Positions 15,772-24,763 of a stretch of 64,000 nt of DNA are shown here, piece by piece (the first letter of the stretch is position 1; every line of letters starts with the position of its first letter). Both the position numbers and the translations under genes were made by a program. Below the pieces are notes generated by a model. That model was not told the origin of the DNA and searched no databases. It was given only the letters and a program-made list of their open reading frames with translations. This DNA is from Streptomyces sp. 840.1 (GTDB lineage: Bacteria > Actinomycetota > Actinomycetes > Streptomycetales > Streptomycetaceae). Where the stretch lies: contig NZ_RJUU01000002.1 in the NCBI RefSeq assembly GCF_003751445.1, forward strand, positions 1,116,001 to 1,180,000. The letters are read 5' to 3'.

Positions 15772-17254
15772 GACTCGTGACCAGCGCCAGGCAGAGCGCG
15801 GCGACCGCCAGCTTCCCGGCCGCCTGCAGCAGCGGGCCGCGCAGCAGGATGAAGGTGTACCCGGCGATCAGCGGAGCCGCGATCGCCAGGACGCTGCCGG
15901 GCCCCGGGCCGTCCCGGGAGACCGCCCGCGCGTACCGCCGGTCGGTGCGCGCGGCCGCGTAACCGATCAGGGCGAAGCCGCCGATCATTCCCGGGGGGCC
16001 GAAGTCGACCCACAGCTCGGTCCACAGTGGCGCCGAGAGGTTGGTCATGTTCATCCCCATCCACTGCCCGACCCGCACCCCGGTGTCCTCGGGCTTGCCG
16101 CTCCACGCCGCCCTGGGCACGAAGAAGAAGACGGATCCGGCCAGTTGACGGCCGTAGGTGTGGCCCCGGGTGTCGACCCAGGAGATGGTGTTGGCGAACA
16201 TGACGGTCTGGTCGTAGTCCTTGGTGGCCAGCGGCTCGAAGACCGAGGACGACTGGACCGGCCGGTACCCGGAGTCGTCGTAGCGGAACCGGTCGGCGTA
16301 CGGGAACAGCACCAGCGCCCCGATCACCCCCGTCGCCAGCACCGAGCGGTACATCGCCGCGCTGCTCGGGAACGCGGTGAAGAGGAACGAGACCAGTACG
16401 GTCAGAAACCAGTAACGGGCATTGGATATCGGGTTGTTCACGACCAGGTTCACGATCAGGAGCGCGAACCAGACCAGTACGGTCGAGGGTGCGCGGCGGG
16501 CCCGGCGCGAGGTCACCAGGCGCCGGGTGAAGAAGAGCAGCGCGAGCAGCGCCGGAACCGTGCCGAACCCCTTGAGGAACGCGGAGCCCACATTGGACCC
16601 GCCCGACACCACCCCGCTCTCCGCGACCGACGCGCTGATCTCCTGGCGGCTGGAGAAGAACACCGCGGGCCCGCCGAGCTTCAGCACGTAGTAGCCGCTC
16701 GCGGCGAACGCGAGCAGCACCAGCAGCCGCAGCCGGACCGGGTGTGCGGTGGCGCCGGTGCCGCTCCCTCGGTCGGTCGTACGCCTGCGCAGTGGACGCC
16801 GGGACGCCAGCAGCGCCCCGAGGTCGAACGCCGCGCACCCCACCAGGACCAGCGCGATCGCGGTCACCAGATCGGAGCGCGGCCCGACCAGCGGGGTCGG
16901 GGTCTGCCCGATCACGGCCTGGGCGAACGGGGCGACGCCCATCGCGATGTACACGAACATCCAGAAGACGCCCTGCAGCAGCCGGCGCCGGGTCGACAGG
17001 ATCATGGTCGCCAGCCGTGCCCCCGAGTAGCACGTCAGCACCAGCTGCAGCCAGTACCCGGTGTCCCGGGTCCCGCTCCCGGGCTGTGCGGCGATCAGCG
17101 CCGGCAGGAAGCAGACCAGGCCGAGGATGAGCGGTACGGCCATCGCGCGCGACAGCATCGCCCACGACATGGGCTTGGCAAGCGGCTCCACCCGGCTCGG
17201 CGGCCCGCCCCCGAGGCCGGGACCGGACGGTGCCACACCGTGCACGGACGTCAT
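15740..17254 (-). CDS. Wzy/O-antigen polymerase-like membrane protein
   Basis: A 504-residue membrane protein with about ten to twelve hydrophobic helices and a large non-membrane loop in the second half (about 290-400, including VRVGQWMGMNMTNLSAP), the layout of oligosaccharide-repeat polymerases (OrtY/Wzy type). It would join flipped repeat units on the outer face. ATG 17252-17254 has GGGGAAC upstream; the frame is open to 17284. It is convergent with the flippase, with a 32-base overlap at the 3' ends. The call rests on topology and locus context rather than motif identity. Confidence 0.75.
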   Translation of the reverse strand: MTSVHGVAPSGPGLGGGPPSRVEPLAKPMSWAMLSRAMAVPLILGLVCFLPALIAAQPGSGTRDTGYWLQLVLTCYSGARLATMILSTRRRLLQGVFWMFVYIAMGVAPFAQAVIGQTPTPLVGPRSDLVTAIALVLVGCAAFDLGALLASRRPLRRRTTDRGSGTGATAHPVRLRLLVLLAFAASGYYVLKLGGPAVFFSSRQEISASVAESGVVSGGSNVGSAFLKGFGTVPALLALLFFTRRLVTSRRARRAPSTVLVWFALLIVNLVVNNPISNARYWFLTVLVSFLFTAFPSSAAMYRSVLATGVIGALVLFPYADRFRYDDSGYRPVQSSSVFEPLATKDYDQTVMFANTISWVDTRGHTYGRQLAGSVFFFVPRAAWSGKPEDTGVRVGQWMGMNMTNLSAPLWTELWVDFGPPGMIGGFALIGYAAARTDRRYARAVSRDGPGPGSVLAIAAPLIAGYTFILLRGPLLQAAGKLAVAALCLALVTSLRERNGRRSH

Positions 17255-17358
17255 CTGTTCCCCGTTCCGTGATCCTGTGAACACTCTAACGAATCAACCC
17301 ACTTGGGGTGATGTGATGACTAGTCTGTGAAGTGCTGCCGAGGTCGAGGGGAACCCTG

Positions 17359-18519
17359 GTGAAGATCCTGCACGTCGTCACACTGCACACCCCGGACCAC
17401 GCGTTCGGCGGTCCGACCCGGGTGGCCCTGAATCTCTCCGGGGTCCAGCGCGCCGAGGGGGACGACGCCCGGATCATGGCGCTCGGCGACGGCTTCGACG
17501 GGCCGCTGCCCTCCCACGTGGAGGGAGTGCCGGTCCACCTCCACCGGGCCCGCCACCTGCTGCCCCGGTTCGAGGTCAGCGGCATCACCTCGGGCCCCCT
17601 GCTGCTGGCCGCACGCCGGATGATGCGCGGTGCCGACCTCGTCCACGTGCACCTCATGCGCGACCTGGTGACGCTGCCCGCCGCGCTCCTCGCCCTGCGG
17701 TCCGGGACCCCGCTCGTCGTCCAGACCCACGGCATGGTGGACCCGACCGAGAACCGGGTCGCGCAGCTGACCGACCTGCTCGGCGTACGGAGGGTCCTGC
17801 GCCGCGCCGACGCCGTGCTGCACCTCACCGAGGCCGAGCGCGTCGATGTGAACGCCGTCGCGGCCCCCGTCCCGCTCACCCGGACCGTTCGCCTGGTCAA
17901 CGGCGTACGGCCGCAGGAGCGCAAGCCCGGCCGGGACCCCGGGCGGCCGCCGACGGTGCTCTTCCTCGCCCGGATACAGGAGCGCAAGCGCCCCCAGGAC
18001 TTCGTCGCAGCGATGCCCGCCGTCCTGGCGGAGCACCCGGACGCCAGGTTCGTGCTCGCGGGACCGGACACCGGCGCGCTGCCCGGCACCCTCCGGCTCG
18101 CCCGCGAGCTCGGCGTGCTGGACTCGCTCGACCACGTGGGACCGCTCGGCCACGAAGAGGTGCTGGAAGCGGGCCGGCAGGCCGATGTGTACGTCCTGCC
18201 GTCCATCGAGGAACCCCTCGGCGTCTCGGTCCTGGAGGCGATGTCCGTCGGCACCCCCGCCGTCATCACCCGCACCTGCGGCCTCGCTCCCGACATCGCG
18301 CGGGCCGGGGCGGGCCGGGTGATCGACAGCCGGGTCGGCGAGGACGCGGCCAACGCGGGAAAGGTCGCGCGGGCGGTGCTGGAACTGCTGGAGCCGAAGG
18401 CCAACGCCGAGGCCGGGCAGGCCGCCTGGGAGCTGGTCGGCTCGGACTTCACCATCGACGTGGTGACCCGGACGCTCCGGCGGACCTACGAGGACGTGGT
18501 CCGCCGGAAGCGCCGGTGA
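17359..18519 (+). CDS. GT4 family glycosyltransferase
   Basis: A 386-residue GT-B enzyme. N-terminal acceptor-side motif GGPTRVALNLSG, a central linker, and the C-terminal donor-binding half with VLFLARIQERKRPQDFVAAM, HVGPLGHEEVLEAGRQADVYVLPS and the catalytic E-x7-E motif EEPLGVSVLEAM. The start is GTG 17359, chosen because GAGGGG lies 7 bases upstream; an earlier GTG at 17332 is less likely. It converges on the GT2 gene with only one base between stop codons. Cytoplasmic side of the membrane, repeat-unit assembly. Confidence 0.9.
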   Translation: MKILHVVTLHTPDHAFGGPTRVALNLSGVQRAEGDDARIMALGDGFDGPLPSHVEGVPVHLHRARHLLPRFEVSGITSGPLLLAARRMMRGADLVHVHLMRDLVTLPAALLALRSGTPLVVQTHGMVDPTENRVAQLTDLLGVRRVLRRADAVLHLTEAERVDVNAVAAPVPLTRTVRLVNGVRPQERKPGRDPGRPPTVLFLARIQERKRPQDFVAAMPAVLAEHPDARFVLAGPDTGALPGTLRLARELGVLDSLDHVGPLGHEEVLEAGRQADVYVLPSIEEPLGVSVLEAMSVGTPAVITRTCGLAPDIARAGAGRVIDSRVGEDAANAGKVARAVLELLEPKANAEAGQAAWELVGSDFTIDVVTRTLRRTYEDVVRRKRR

Positions 18520-18520
18520 A

Positions 18521-19348
18521 TCAACGGGCAGGCGCCTCGCGCGACTTCAGCGCGATCTGCCACCGGTAGAAGCTCATCGCGAGGGCGAAGTCGAAGCCCG
18601 CCCGTCCGTCCAGGAAGCCCCGCCGGTACACGTACATGTACGCGAACGACACCAGCGGCTTGAACGGCGCCTTGTGGAACAGCTGCCCCTGACGGGACTT
18701 GACCCTGCGCACCTGCTCCTTCACCTCGGGATGGTGCTCCAGCCACGCCTCCCAGTCCGAGTACCGGTTGTGCCGTTCGAACCAGGCGGTCACCGGGTCG
18801 AGGTCCTGGTGCTCGATCGGGTTGCGCAGCGCCCCGGCACTCTCCGCGACCGGCTGGTAGTGGCCCTCGACCTCACCGATGCCCGGCGCGTCGAGATCCC
18901 CGACGTCCGGGTACCGGCTGCGGGTGCGGTCGGTCAGTGACCGCTTGCGGATGGTGTAGCCGTGCCGCAGCCGCTTCCCGGAGAACCAGTACCCCAGCGG
19001 GATGTCGTACGCGGCGGGTCTCGGCGCGTCCGGATCCGCGAAGACCTGCCGCAGCTCGGCCAGCAGACCGGGGCTCAGCCGCTCGTCGCCGTCGAGCAGG
19101 AGGATCCAGTCCAGGTCCGTGCGGACGTGGTCCAGGCACCACTGCTTCTTACGGGGGTGACCGCCGTCCCAGGTGTACATGACGACCTCGGCCCCGCACT
19201 CCGCGGCGATCTTCGCCGTGTCGTCCGTACTGTGCGAGTCGACCACGACGACCGCCTCGAAGTGGCCGAGGACCGATTTCACCGCCTCGGCGATGTTGAG
19301 CCCCTCGTTCTTCGTGGGGATGGCCACGGCTATCGGCAGTCTGTTCAT
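18521..19348 (-). CDS. GT2 family glycosyltransferase (WaaE/KdtX-like)
   Basis: A 275-residue GT-A enzyme: AIPTKNEGLNIAEAVKSV (residues 8-25), VVVVDSHSTDDTA for nucleotide binding, DxD-type metal site LLLDGDERLSPG, and a C-terminal amphipathic/hydrophobic region like the WaaE family (SFAYMYVYRRGFLDG). It adds a sugar, often glucose, to a lipid-linked acceptor. Its ATG overlaps the lipoprotein stop by four bases. It is the last gene of a five-gene chain that starts at gmd. Confidence 0.9.
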   Translation of the reverse strand: MNRLPIAVAIPTKNEGLNIAEAVKSVLGHFEAVVVVDSHSTDDTAKIAAECGAEVVMYTWDGGHPRKKQWCLDHVRTDLDWILLLDGDERLSPGLLAELRQVFADPDAPRPAAYDIPLGYWFSGKRLRHGYTIRKRSLTDRTRSRYPDVGDLDAPGIGEVEGHYQPVAESAGALRNPIEHQDLDPVTAWFERHNRYSDWEAWLEHHPEVKEQVRRVKSRQGQLFHKAPFKPLVSFAYMYVYRRGFLDGRAGFDFALAMSFYRWQIALKSREAPAR

Positions 19349-20058
19349 CCGTTGCCTCCTTCGGGCAGCCAGGCGTAGCAGCCTGTGGAGGTGAAGGCGC
19401 GGGCCGTCGCCGGGATGGTGACGCTGCTGCGCTTCCCGTCGTCGGACGAGCCCGACGCCAGGACCCTGCCGTTCGCGCCGGTGACCTCCCAGCCGCAGTT
19501 CTTGGTGGGTGCGACATCGCGGTAGCGGCCCGGCCGCAGCCGGGCCCCCCGGTACGTGCCGTCGGGGTACGCCCGCGCGGCCTGTTCCACCAGGCCCCGG
19601 TGCTGGGTGCACAGCTGGCCGGCGGCGGGTTCGGCATCAGCGATCTCGCCCGTGGCCACGGCCCCGATCGCGATGTCCCGGTCGACCTTGACCAGGTACG
19701 TCAGCCGGTCGCAGGTCTCCTGGCCGCTCTGGAGCACCGCGGCCGGGTCCATGCCCCTGGGCACCCGGTCGACCAGGTACTTCTTCTCCTTCCTGGTGAA
19801 CGTGCCGGTGGCCGGAGTGAGTTCGTCGGTAGGCGTCTTGGGCACCGCGCTGGAGCGCGAGGCCCGCGGAGCGGCCGGGGCGGAGCCGTCCGGCTCCGCG
19901 GACGCACCGGCCGCCGGCCCCGCCGGCGCCGACGCCGCGGGGCCGGCGCCGACCGTCTTCTCCCCGCCCCCGCCCGGTGAGGCGGAGGAGGAACCGCAGG
20001 CGGCCAGCGCCGCCGTCGTGATCACGACGGCGGCGCCGGCCAGGAACGGATGTCTCAT
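19345..20058 (-). CDS. Secreted lipoprotein of unknown function in the polysaccharide operon
   Basis: A 237-residue predicted lipoprotein. The signal peptide ends in the lipobox LAAC (Cys about residue 21) followed by a Gly/Ser/Ala/Pro-rich tether to about residue 85. The C-terminal part holds four or so cysteines and segments GTYRGARLRPGRYRDV and CGWEVTGANGRVLASG, which look like a small beta sandwich. I do not recognise the family. It overlaps the genes on both sides by four bases (ATGA), so it is made together with the propeller/LamG protein and the GT2 enzyme; a cell-surface role in polysaccharide attachment or export is possible but only inferred. Confidence 0.8.
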   Translation of the reverse strand: MRHPFLAGAAVVITTAALAACGSSSASPGGGGEKTVGAGPAASAPAGPAAGASAEPDGSAPAAPRASRSSAVPKTPTDELTPATGTFTRKEKKYLVDRVPRGMDPAAVLQSGQETCDRLTYLVKVDRDIAIGAVATGEIADAEPAAGQLCTQHRGLVEQAARAYPDGTYRGARLRPGRYRDVAPTKNCGWEVTGANGRVLASGSSDDGKRSSVTIPATARAFTSTGCYAWLPEGGNG

Positions 20059-22313
20059 CCACCTGTCCTCAGGGCGTAGTGAGCACTGACCTGGGCGGCG
20101 GTAAGCGCGGTCGGGTACACGGCGGTCTCGTCGATCTGCCCGGCGAAGAAGTCGCTCGCCGGACGGTTCGGCCAGGTCGCCAGGTTGTCCCCGCCCACCC
20201 GCCAGTAGCCGGTGTAGGACTCGTTCGTGGTGTACCGCGTGTTCGAGGCGCGGAGCTGTCCGTCCACGTAGAGGGCCATGCCGCCGGAGCCCTGGGTGGC
20301 GACGACGTGGTGCCAGGCACCGTCGTTGTAGGCCCCGGTCGTGCTGACGGTCTGGCCACCGCCGTTGTGGGTGCCGAAGGTGAGACGCCCGTTGTTGAGC
20401 ATGTACACGTGCTTGTCGTACTTGCCGCTGTTCTCAAGCGTGTTGGAGCCGAAGCCGATGATCTTCCCTCCCCGGGTCGTCTTCGTCTTGATCCAGGTCT
20501 CCACGGAGAACTTCGAGGTCTGGTTGTGGCTCCGGTTGCTGTACGCGTACTGGGTACTCCCGTTGAACCCGATGGCGGTCGAGGGGCCGGACACGGCCGC
20601 CGGGGTCTGCCGGTAGGAGGGCGTGTTGCGCAGGAAGCCGTTGTCCTTGCCGGCCCCGGTGTCGGCGGCGAAGGTGGACGTGCCCTCGTCGTAGCGCCAG
20701 TAGAGGCTCGCCCCGTCGGACAGCACCCTGGCCGGGTAGCTCTCCGCCTTCGCCGCCACGGTCGCGGTCACCGCCGGCGACTTGGCGCTGGTGTTGATGC
20801 CGTCGCTCGCGGTGATCCGGTAGGTGTGCGTCTCGCCCGCCGCGACGGCGGTGTCCGTCCACCGCAGCTGCGGCCGGTCCCAGAACACCGAGTAGCCCGT
20901 CGTCGTGTACACGGGGGCGCTCGCGCCGTCCTTGTAGATCCGGTACGTCAGCTCGCCGTCGTCGGTGTCGAAGCTCGTCTGCCAGTTCACGTCCACCTTG
21001 CCCGCGGCGACCGTGGAGACGCTGACGTTGGGCACCCAGGGCGCCCCCGTGTCGGGCCCGTCGGCGAACCGGGTCAGCCCCTGCTGCGGAGAGCTGTTGA
21101 CGGTGGTGAACTCGCCGCCCACCCACAGGTAGTGGCGCCCGCCCTTGTCGGTCTGGGCCAACGACCGGGGGCCGACCGGCTCCCCGATCCCGTCGTTGGT
21201 GTCCGGGAACCACGGCAGCAGCTTGGGGTCGTCCACGGACTGCGCCAGCAGGTGCTTGCGCGGCTGGTCCGGGAACTCGCCCATCGAGGAGCAGTCGTGC
21301 GCGTGGCTCCCGCTGTACAGAACCCCGCTGTGCACCAGGACGGCCTGGGTGGCACCGAGGCAGGTGTCGCGCCACACCTGCTGGAAGGTGGTCAGGTCCA
21401 CCGCGATCCGGCCGTCGAAGACCCCGCCCCCGGTGCCCTCGTTGGCGGTGTAGAACTTATTGGCGTCCGCCGTGAGGTCCTGCACCGTCGAGGTGTTCGG
21501 GATGAAGCCCGGGTAGCTCTTGTCCAGGGCGCCCGTCGTCGCGTTCACCACCGCGAGCGCGTGCGAGGTGGTGCCGTTGACGGTGAAGAAGTCGCCGCCG
21601 ATCACCACGTGCGAGCCGTCGGGAGTGACCTGGAGGGCCCGCCCGACCTCGTCCGTGTTGGCCTTCCACGGCTTCAGCTCCGCGCCCGTGGTGACCGCGG
21701 CGAACTTGTTCCGCGTCTGCCCCGCGACGGTGTTGAAGTCGCCGCCGAGATAGACCGTGTCGTCCGTGACGGCCAGGGCCCTGACCGTCGCGGACACGGC
21801 GAGCTTGAAGTTCGTGCGCGGGGTGCAGGTCGCCGTGTCGATGGCCGCGATGTTGCTCACCCCGACGCCGTTAACCGAACCGAACTGGCCACCCGCGTAT
21901 AGGGTTTCACCGTCGGGGGAGAGGGTCAGGGCCCGCACGGTCGCGGTCCCCGAGGACTGCGTGAACGACAGCTCGCAGCCGTTCGGCGCCCCGGTGGCGG
22001 CGTTGAACGCGGCGAAGTTCAGCGCGGGCTGTTCGGACGTCCCGGCCGGTGCGTCCGGCGGCCGTACGGTGGAGAAGGTGCCGCCCGCGTAGACGACCCC
22101 GTCGTCCGTCGCGGCCATCGACCAGACGATTCCGTTGGTCTGCCAGGTGGAGAGGTCGTCGGCGGTGATCGAGACCGGAGGGGTCAGCGCCGACGCCGGG
22201 GAGCCCCCGGCAGCGGCGGCGCTCAGGGCCCCGGCGAGCAGGCAGAGCGCGGCGGCCGCGGCCCGTACCCGGCCGCGCCCACGGGATCTGCGCCCCGTAC
22301 TTTCGTTCATCAT
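20055..22313 (-). CDS. Large secreted protein: beta-propeller, fibronectin III and LamG domains
   Basis: A 752-residue exported protein. A Sec signal peptide (about 1-42) is followed by a propeller-like region (about 45-415) with at least five repeats of the form YxGGxF-x-V (VYAGGTFSTV, LYAGGQFGSV, VYLGGDFNTV, VVIGGDFFTV, LWVGGEFTTV). Next comes a fibronectin III domain (about 420-520) and a C-terminal LamG/concanavalin-like lectin domain (about 530-750, KFSVETWIKTK, WHHVVATQ, LYVDGQL). LamG domains bind glycans, so it may bind the polysaccharide made here (inference). ATG 22311-22313 overlaps the stop of a small upstream ORF by four bases; a second ATG follows directly at 22310. Confidence 0.88.
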   Translation of the reverse strand: MMNESTGRRSRGRGRVRAAAAALCLLAGALSAAAAGGSPASALTPPVSITADDLSTWQTNGIVWSMAATDDGVVYAGGTFSTVRPPDAPAGTSEQPALNFAAFNAATGAPNGCELSFTQSSGTATVRALTLSPDGETLYAGGQFGSVNGVGVSNIAAIDTATCTPRTNFKLAVSATVRALAVTDDTVYLGGDFNTVAGQTRNKFAAVTTGAELKPWKANTDEVGRALQVTPDGSHVVIGGDFFTVNGTTSHALAVVNATTGALDKSYPGFIPNTSTVQDLTADANKFYTANEGTGGGVFDGRIAVDLTTFQQVWRDTCLGATQAVLVHSGVLYSGSHAHDCSSMGEFPDQPRKHLLAQSVDDPKLLPWFPDTNDGIGEPVGPRSLAQTDKGGRHYLWVGGEFTTVNSSPQQGLTRFADGPDTGAPWVPNVSVSTVAAGKVDVNWQTSFDTDDGELTYRIYKDGASAPVYTTTGYSVFWDRPQLRWTDTAVAAGETHTYRITASDGINTSAKSPAVTATVAAKAESYPARVLSDGASLYWRYDEGTSTFAADTGAGKDNGFLRNTPSYRQTPAAVSGPSTAIGFNGSTQYAYSNRSHNQTSKFSVETWIKTKTTRGGKIIGFGSNTLENSGKYDKHVYMLNNGRLTFGTHNGGGQTVSTTGAYNDGAWHHVVATQGSGGMALYVDGQLRASNTRYTTNESYTGYWRVGGDNLATWPNRPASDFFAGQIDETAVYPTALTAAQVSAHYALRTGG

Positions 22314-22564
22314 TCAGCTCCGAAGGTGAGAACGAGCTGCGGCCGGTGGGCCGCGGTTGAGACGTCGCCCGGCCTGCTGCGCCGCGAATTCGCTCCGTAG
22401 CAGGTCAGGGCGAGCGAGTAGGCGGAGCACAGGGCCCCGCCCGGCGCCGGCGCGAACGGTTCCACCGGGCATTGGGCGGAACCGGCGGTCGCGCCGGGGA
22501 TGGTCCCCGGCACCGTCGGGGCGAGCGACGGGCGGGAGTCGTGGGTGAGCCCGGGGCCGCTCAC
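22310..22564 (-). CDS. Small ORF, possible remnant or mini DNRLRE-like protein, coupled to gmd
   Basis: An 84-codon ORF that fills the gap between gmd and the propeller/LamG gene. Its GTG (22562-22564) overlaps the gmd stop by four bases (GTGA) and its stop overlaps the next ATG by four bases (ATGA). About 74 of its 84 codons end in G or C, as in real genes here. The C terminus ([10 protein letters not shown], preceded by a SLALT strand) resembles the end of DNRLRE/jelly-roll secreted domains, while the N-terminal half is Pro/Gly-rich with three Cys overall. No signal peptide is seen. It may be a truncated relic of a secreted protein, or a genuine small protein that keeps the operon translationally coupled. 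Confidence 0.5.
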   Translation of the reverse strand: MSGPGLTHDSRPSLAPTVPGTIPGATAGSAQCPVEPFAPAPGGALCSAYSLALTCYGANSRRSRPGDVSTAAHRPQLVLTFGAE

Positions 22565-23574
22565 CGGTCCACCCGTACGGCGGCCCCGGTGAGCTGGTCG
22601 GCCAGCTGCCGCACATCGGCGTCGACCATGATCCGGGCCAGCTCCCGGGACTTCACGGCAGGTTTCCAGCCGAGCAGCTCCGCCGCCTTGGACGCGTCCC
22701 CGACCAGTGCGTCGACCTCGCTGGGGCGCTCGTACTTCGCGTCGTGGCGGACGTGCTCGCGCCAGTCCAGACCGGCGTGCTCGAAGGCGTACTCCAGGAA
22801 CTGCCGGACGCTGACCCCCTCGCCGGTGGCCACCACGTAGTCGTCCGGGGCGTCGCACTGGAGCATCCGCCACATCGCGTCGACGTACTCGGGGGCGTAA
22901 CCCCAGTCGCGTACCGCGTCCAGGTTCCCCAGGTGCAGATGCGTCTGGAGCCCCGCCTTGATCCTGGCCACCCCGCGAGTGATCTTCCGGGTCACGAAGG
23001 TCTCGCCGCGGCGCGGGGACTCGTGGTTGAACAGGATCCCGTTGACCGCGAACATCCCATACGCCTCACGGTAGTTGACCGTGGACCAGTACGAGTAGAC
23101 CTTCGCGACGCTGTACGGGCTGCGCGGGTGGAACGGTGTCCGCTCGTTCTGCGGGGGCGGGCTGGCGCCGAACATCTCGGAGGAGGAGGCCTGGTATACG
23201 CGGGTGTCGATCCCGCTGGCGCGCACCGCCTCCAGGAGCCGGGTGGTGCCGAGCCCGGTGATGTCCCCCGTGTACAGCGGCGCGTCGAAGGAGACCCGGA
23301 CGTGCGACTGCGCGCCGAGGTTGTAGACCTCGTCGGGCCGGATGTCGCGCAGCAGGTTCACCAGGGCGACCCCGTCCGCGAGATCGGCGTGATGCAGGAC
23401 GAAGGAGCGGTCCGCCTCCTCCGGGCCCTGGTAGATGTGGTCTATCCGCTCGGTGTTGAAGCTCGACGAACGGCGGATGAGTCCGTGGACCGTGTATCCC
23501 TTGTGGAGCAGCAGCTCGGACAGGTACGAACCGTCCTGTCCGGTCACGCCGGTGATGAGCGCGGTCTTCGCCAC
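22561..23574 (-). CDS. gmd: GDP-mannose 4,6-dehydratase
   Basis: A 337-residue extended SDR making GDP-4-keto-6-deoxy-D-mannose, the first step to GDP-L-fucose. NADP-binding [11 protein letters not shown] (residues 8-18), active-site Ser/Glu region ASSSEMFG, catalytic YxxxK in [10 protein letters not shown], and [16 protein letters not shown], all diagnostic for Gmd. The start is GTG 23572-23574 with AAGGGGGAG upstream. It heads the minus-strand chain gmd - small ORF - propeller/LamG - lipoprotein - GT2, and is divergent from fcl, with which it works. Confidence 0.96.
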   Translation of the reverse strand: MAKTALITGVTGQDGSYLSELLLHKGYTVHGLIRRSSSFNTERIDHIYQGPEEADRSFVLHHADLADGVALVNLLRDIRPDEVYNLGAQSHVRVSFDAPLYTGDITGLGTTRLLEAVRASGIDTRVYQASSSEMFGASPPPQNERTPFHPRSPYSVAKVYSYWSTVNYREAYGMFAVNGILFNHESPRRGETFVTRKITRGVARIKAGLQTHLHLGNLDAVRDWGYAPEYVDAMWRMLQCDAPDDYVVATGEGVSVRQFLEYAFEHAGLDWREHVRHDAKYERPSEVDALVGDASKAAELLGWKPAVKSRELARIMVDADVRQLADQLTGAAVRVDR

Positions 23575-23686
23575 GTCTCCCCCTTCTGTGGTCGTCCGTG
23601 AGGCTGTTGGCCGTCGAAATTTCAGAGTTTGAGCGATCTGCGGTAAAACGTCACCGCGTCATGGAGCTGCTGGCACAATCCGAGCC

Positions 23687-24670
23687 ATGACGACTGAACT
23701 GCCCGGCCCTTCCCAGGAATCCGTCCCCTCCCTGCTACGGCCCGGCGCCCGGGTGTTCGTCGCCGGCCACCGAGGTCTGGTGGGCTCGGCGCTGGTGCGC
23801 CGGCTGAGCGCCGAAGGTCACGAGGTGATCACCCGGGGCCGCGACCGCCTGGACCTGTGCGACGCCGGGCGGACCGAGGCCTTCCTGCGCGAGACCCGGC
23901 CGGACGCCGTGGTGCTGGCCGCCGCCAAGGTCGGCGGGATCATGGCCAACAGCACGTACCCGGTGCAGTTCCTGGAGGAGAACCTCCGGATCCAGCTGAG
24001 CGTCGTCGCCGGGGCGCACGCGGCGGGCGTCGGGCGGCTGCTGTTCCTCGGCTCGTCCTGCATCTACCCCAAGCACGCTCCGCAGCCCATCCCCGAGAGC
24101 GCCCTGCTGACCGGCCCGCTGGAGCCGACCAACGAGGCGTACGCGCTCGCGAAGATCGCCGGCATCGTGCAGACCCAGTCCTACCGGCGGCAGTACGGCG
24201 CCTCCTACATCAGCGCGATGCCCACCAATCTCTACGGGCCCGGCGACAACTTCGACCTGGAGACCTCGCACGTCCTGCCCGCGCTGATCCGCCGCTTCCA
24301 CGAGGCGGGCTCGAGCGGGGCGCCGGCCGTCACGCTCTGGGGCTCCGGGAGCCCCCGGCGGGAGTTCCTGCACGTCGACGACCTGGCCGCCGCCTGCGTG
24401 CTGCTGCTGGAGCGCTACGACGGCGACGAGCCCGTCAACGTCGGCACCGGCCAGGACCTGACGATCCGTGAACTCGCTGCGACCGTCGCTGATGTGACGT
24501 CCTACCAGGGCAGGGTGGAATGGGACAGCGGCAAGCCGGACGGCACCGCGCGCAAGCTGCTCGACGTCTCCCGGCTGACCTCCCTCGGCTTCGTCCCGCA
24601 GATCGCGCTGCGTGACGGCATCGCCGCCACCTACGCCTGGTGGCTCGCCGAACAGGGCGCCAAGGTCTGA
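23687..24670 (+). CDS. fcl: GDP-L-fucose synthase (epimerase/reductase)
   Basis: A 327-residue SDR converting GDP-4-keto-6-deoxymannose to GDP-L-fucose. VAGHRGLVGSALVRRL (about residues 25-40), LGSSCIYPKHAPQPIPE, catalytic YALAK (Tyr/Lys), NLYGPGDNFD and SPRREFLHVDDLA are typical Fcl motifs. ATG 23687 gives an N-terminal extension of about 20 residues before the Rossmann fold; no strong ribosome binding site is visible. Divergent from gmd across a 112-base promoter gap, so both steps are probably co-regulated. Confidence 0.95.
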   Translation: MTTELPGPSQESVPSLLRPGARVFVAGHRGLVGSALVRRLSAEGHEVITRGRDRLDLCDAGRTEAFLRETRPDAVVLAAAKVGGIMANSTYPVQFLEENLRIQLSVVAGAHAAGVGRLLFLGSSCIYPKHAPQPIPESALLTGPLEPTNEAYALAKIAGIVQTQSYRRQYGASYISAMPTNLYGPGDNFDLETSHVLPALIRRFHEAGSSGAPAVTLWGSGSPRREFLHVDDLAAACVLLLERYDGDEPVNVGTGQDLTIRELAATVADVTSYQGRVEWDSGKPDGTARKLLDVSRLTSLGFVPQIALRDGIAATYAWWLAEQGAKV

Positions 24671-24696
24671 GCGGGCGCCGGCCCCGGCCCGGCCCG

Positions 24697-24731
24697 CCGG
24701 GTGGGCGGGCACCGTCCCGCCGCCCACCCGG
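24697..24731. terminator. Strong hairpin between convergent fcl and sugar transferase genes
   Basis: Perfect 10-base arms CCGGGTGGGC (24697-24706) and GCCCACCCGG (24722-24731) with a 15-base loop that can itself pair GGG with CCC. It starts 26 bases past the fcl stop and ends 32 bases before the end of the convergent sugar transferase gene, so it may serve both directions. Confidence 0.65.
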
Positions 24732-24763
24732 ACCCCTCCGGCACCTCGCACCGGCCGCCGCAC

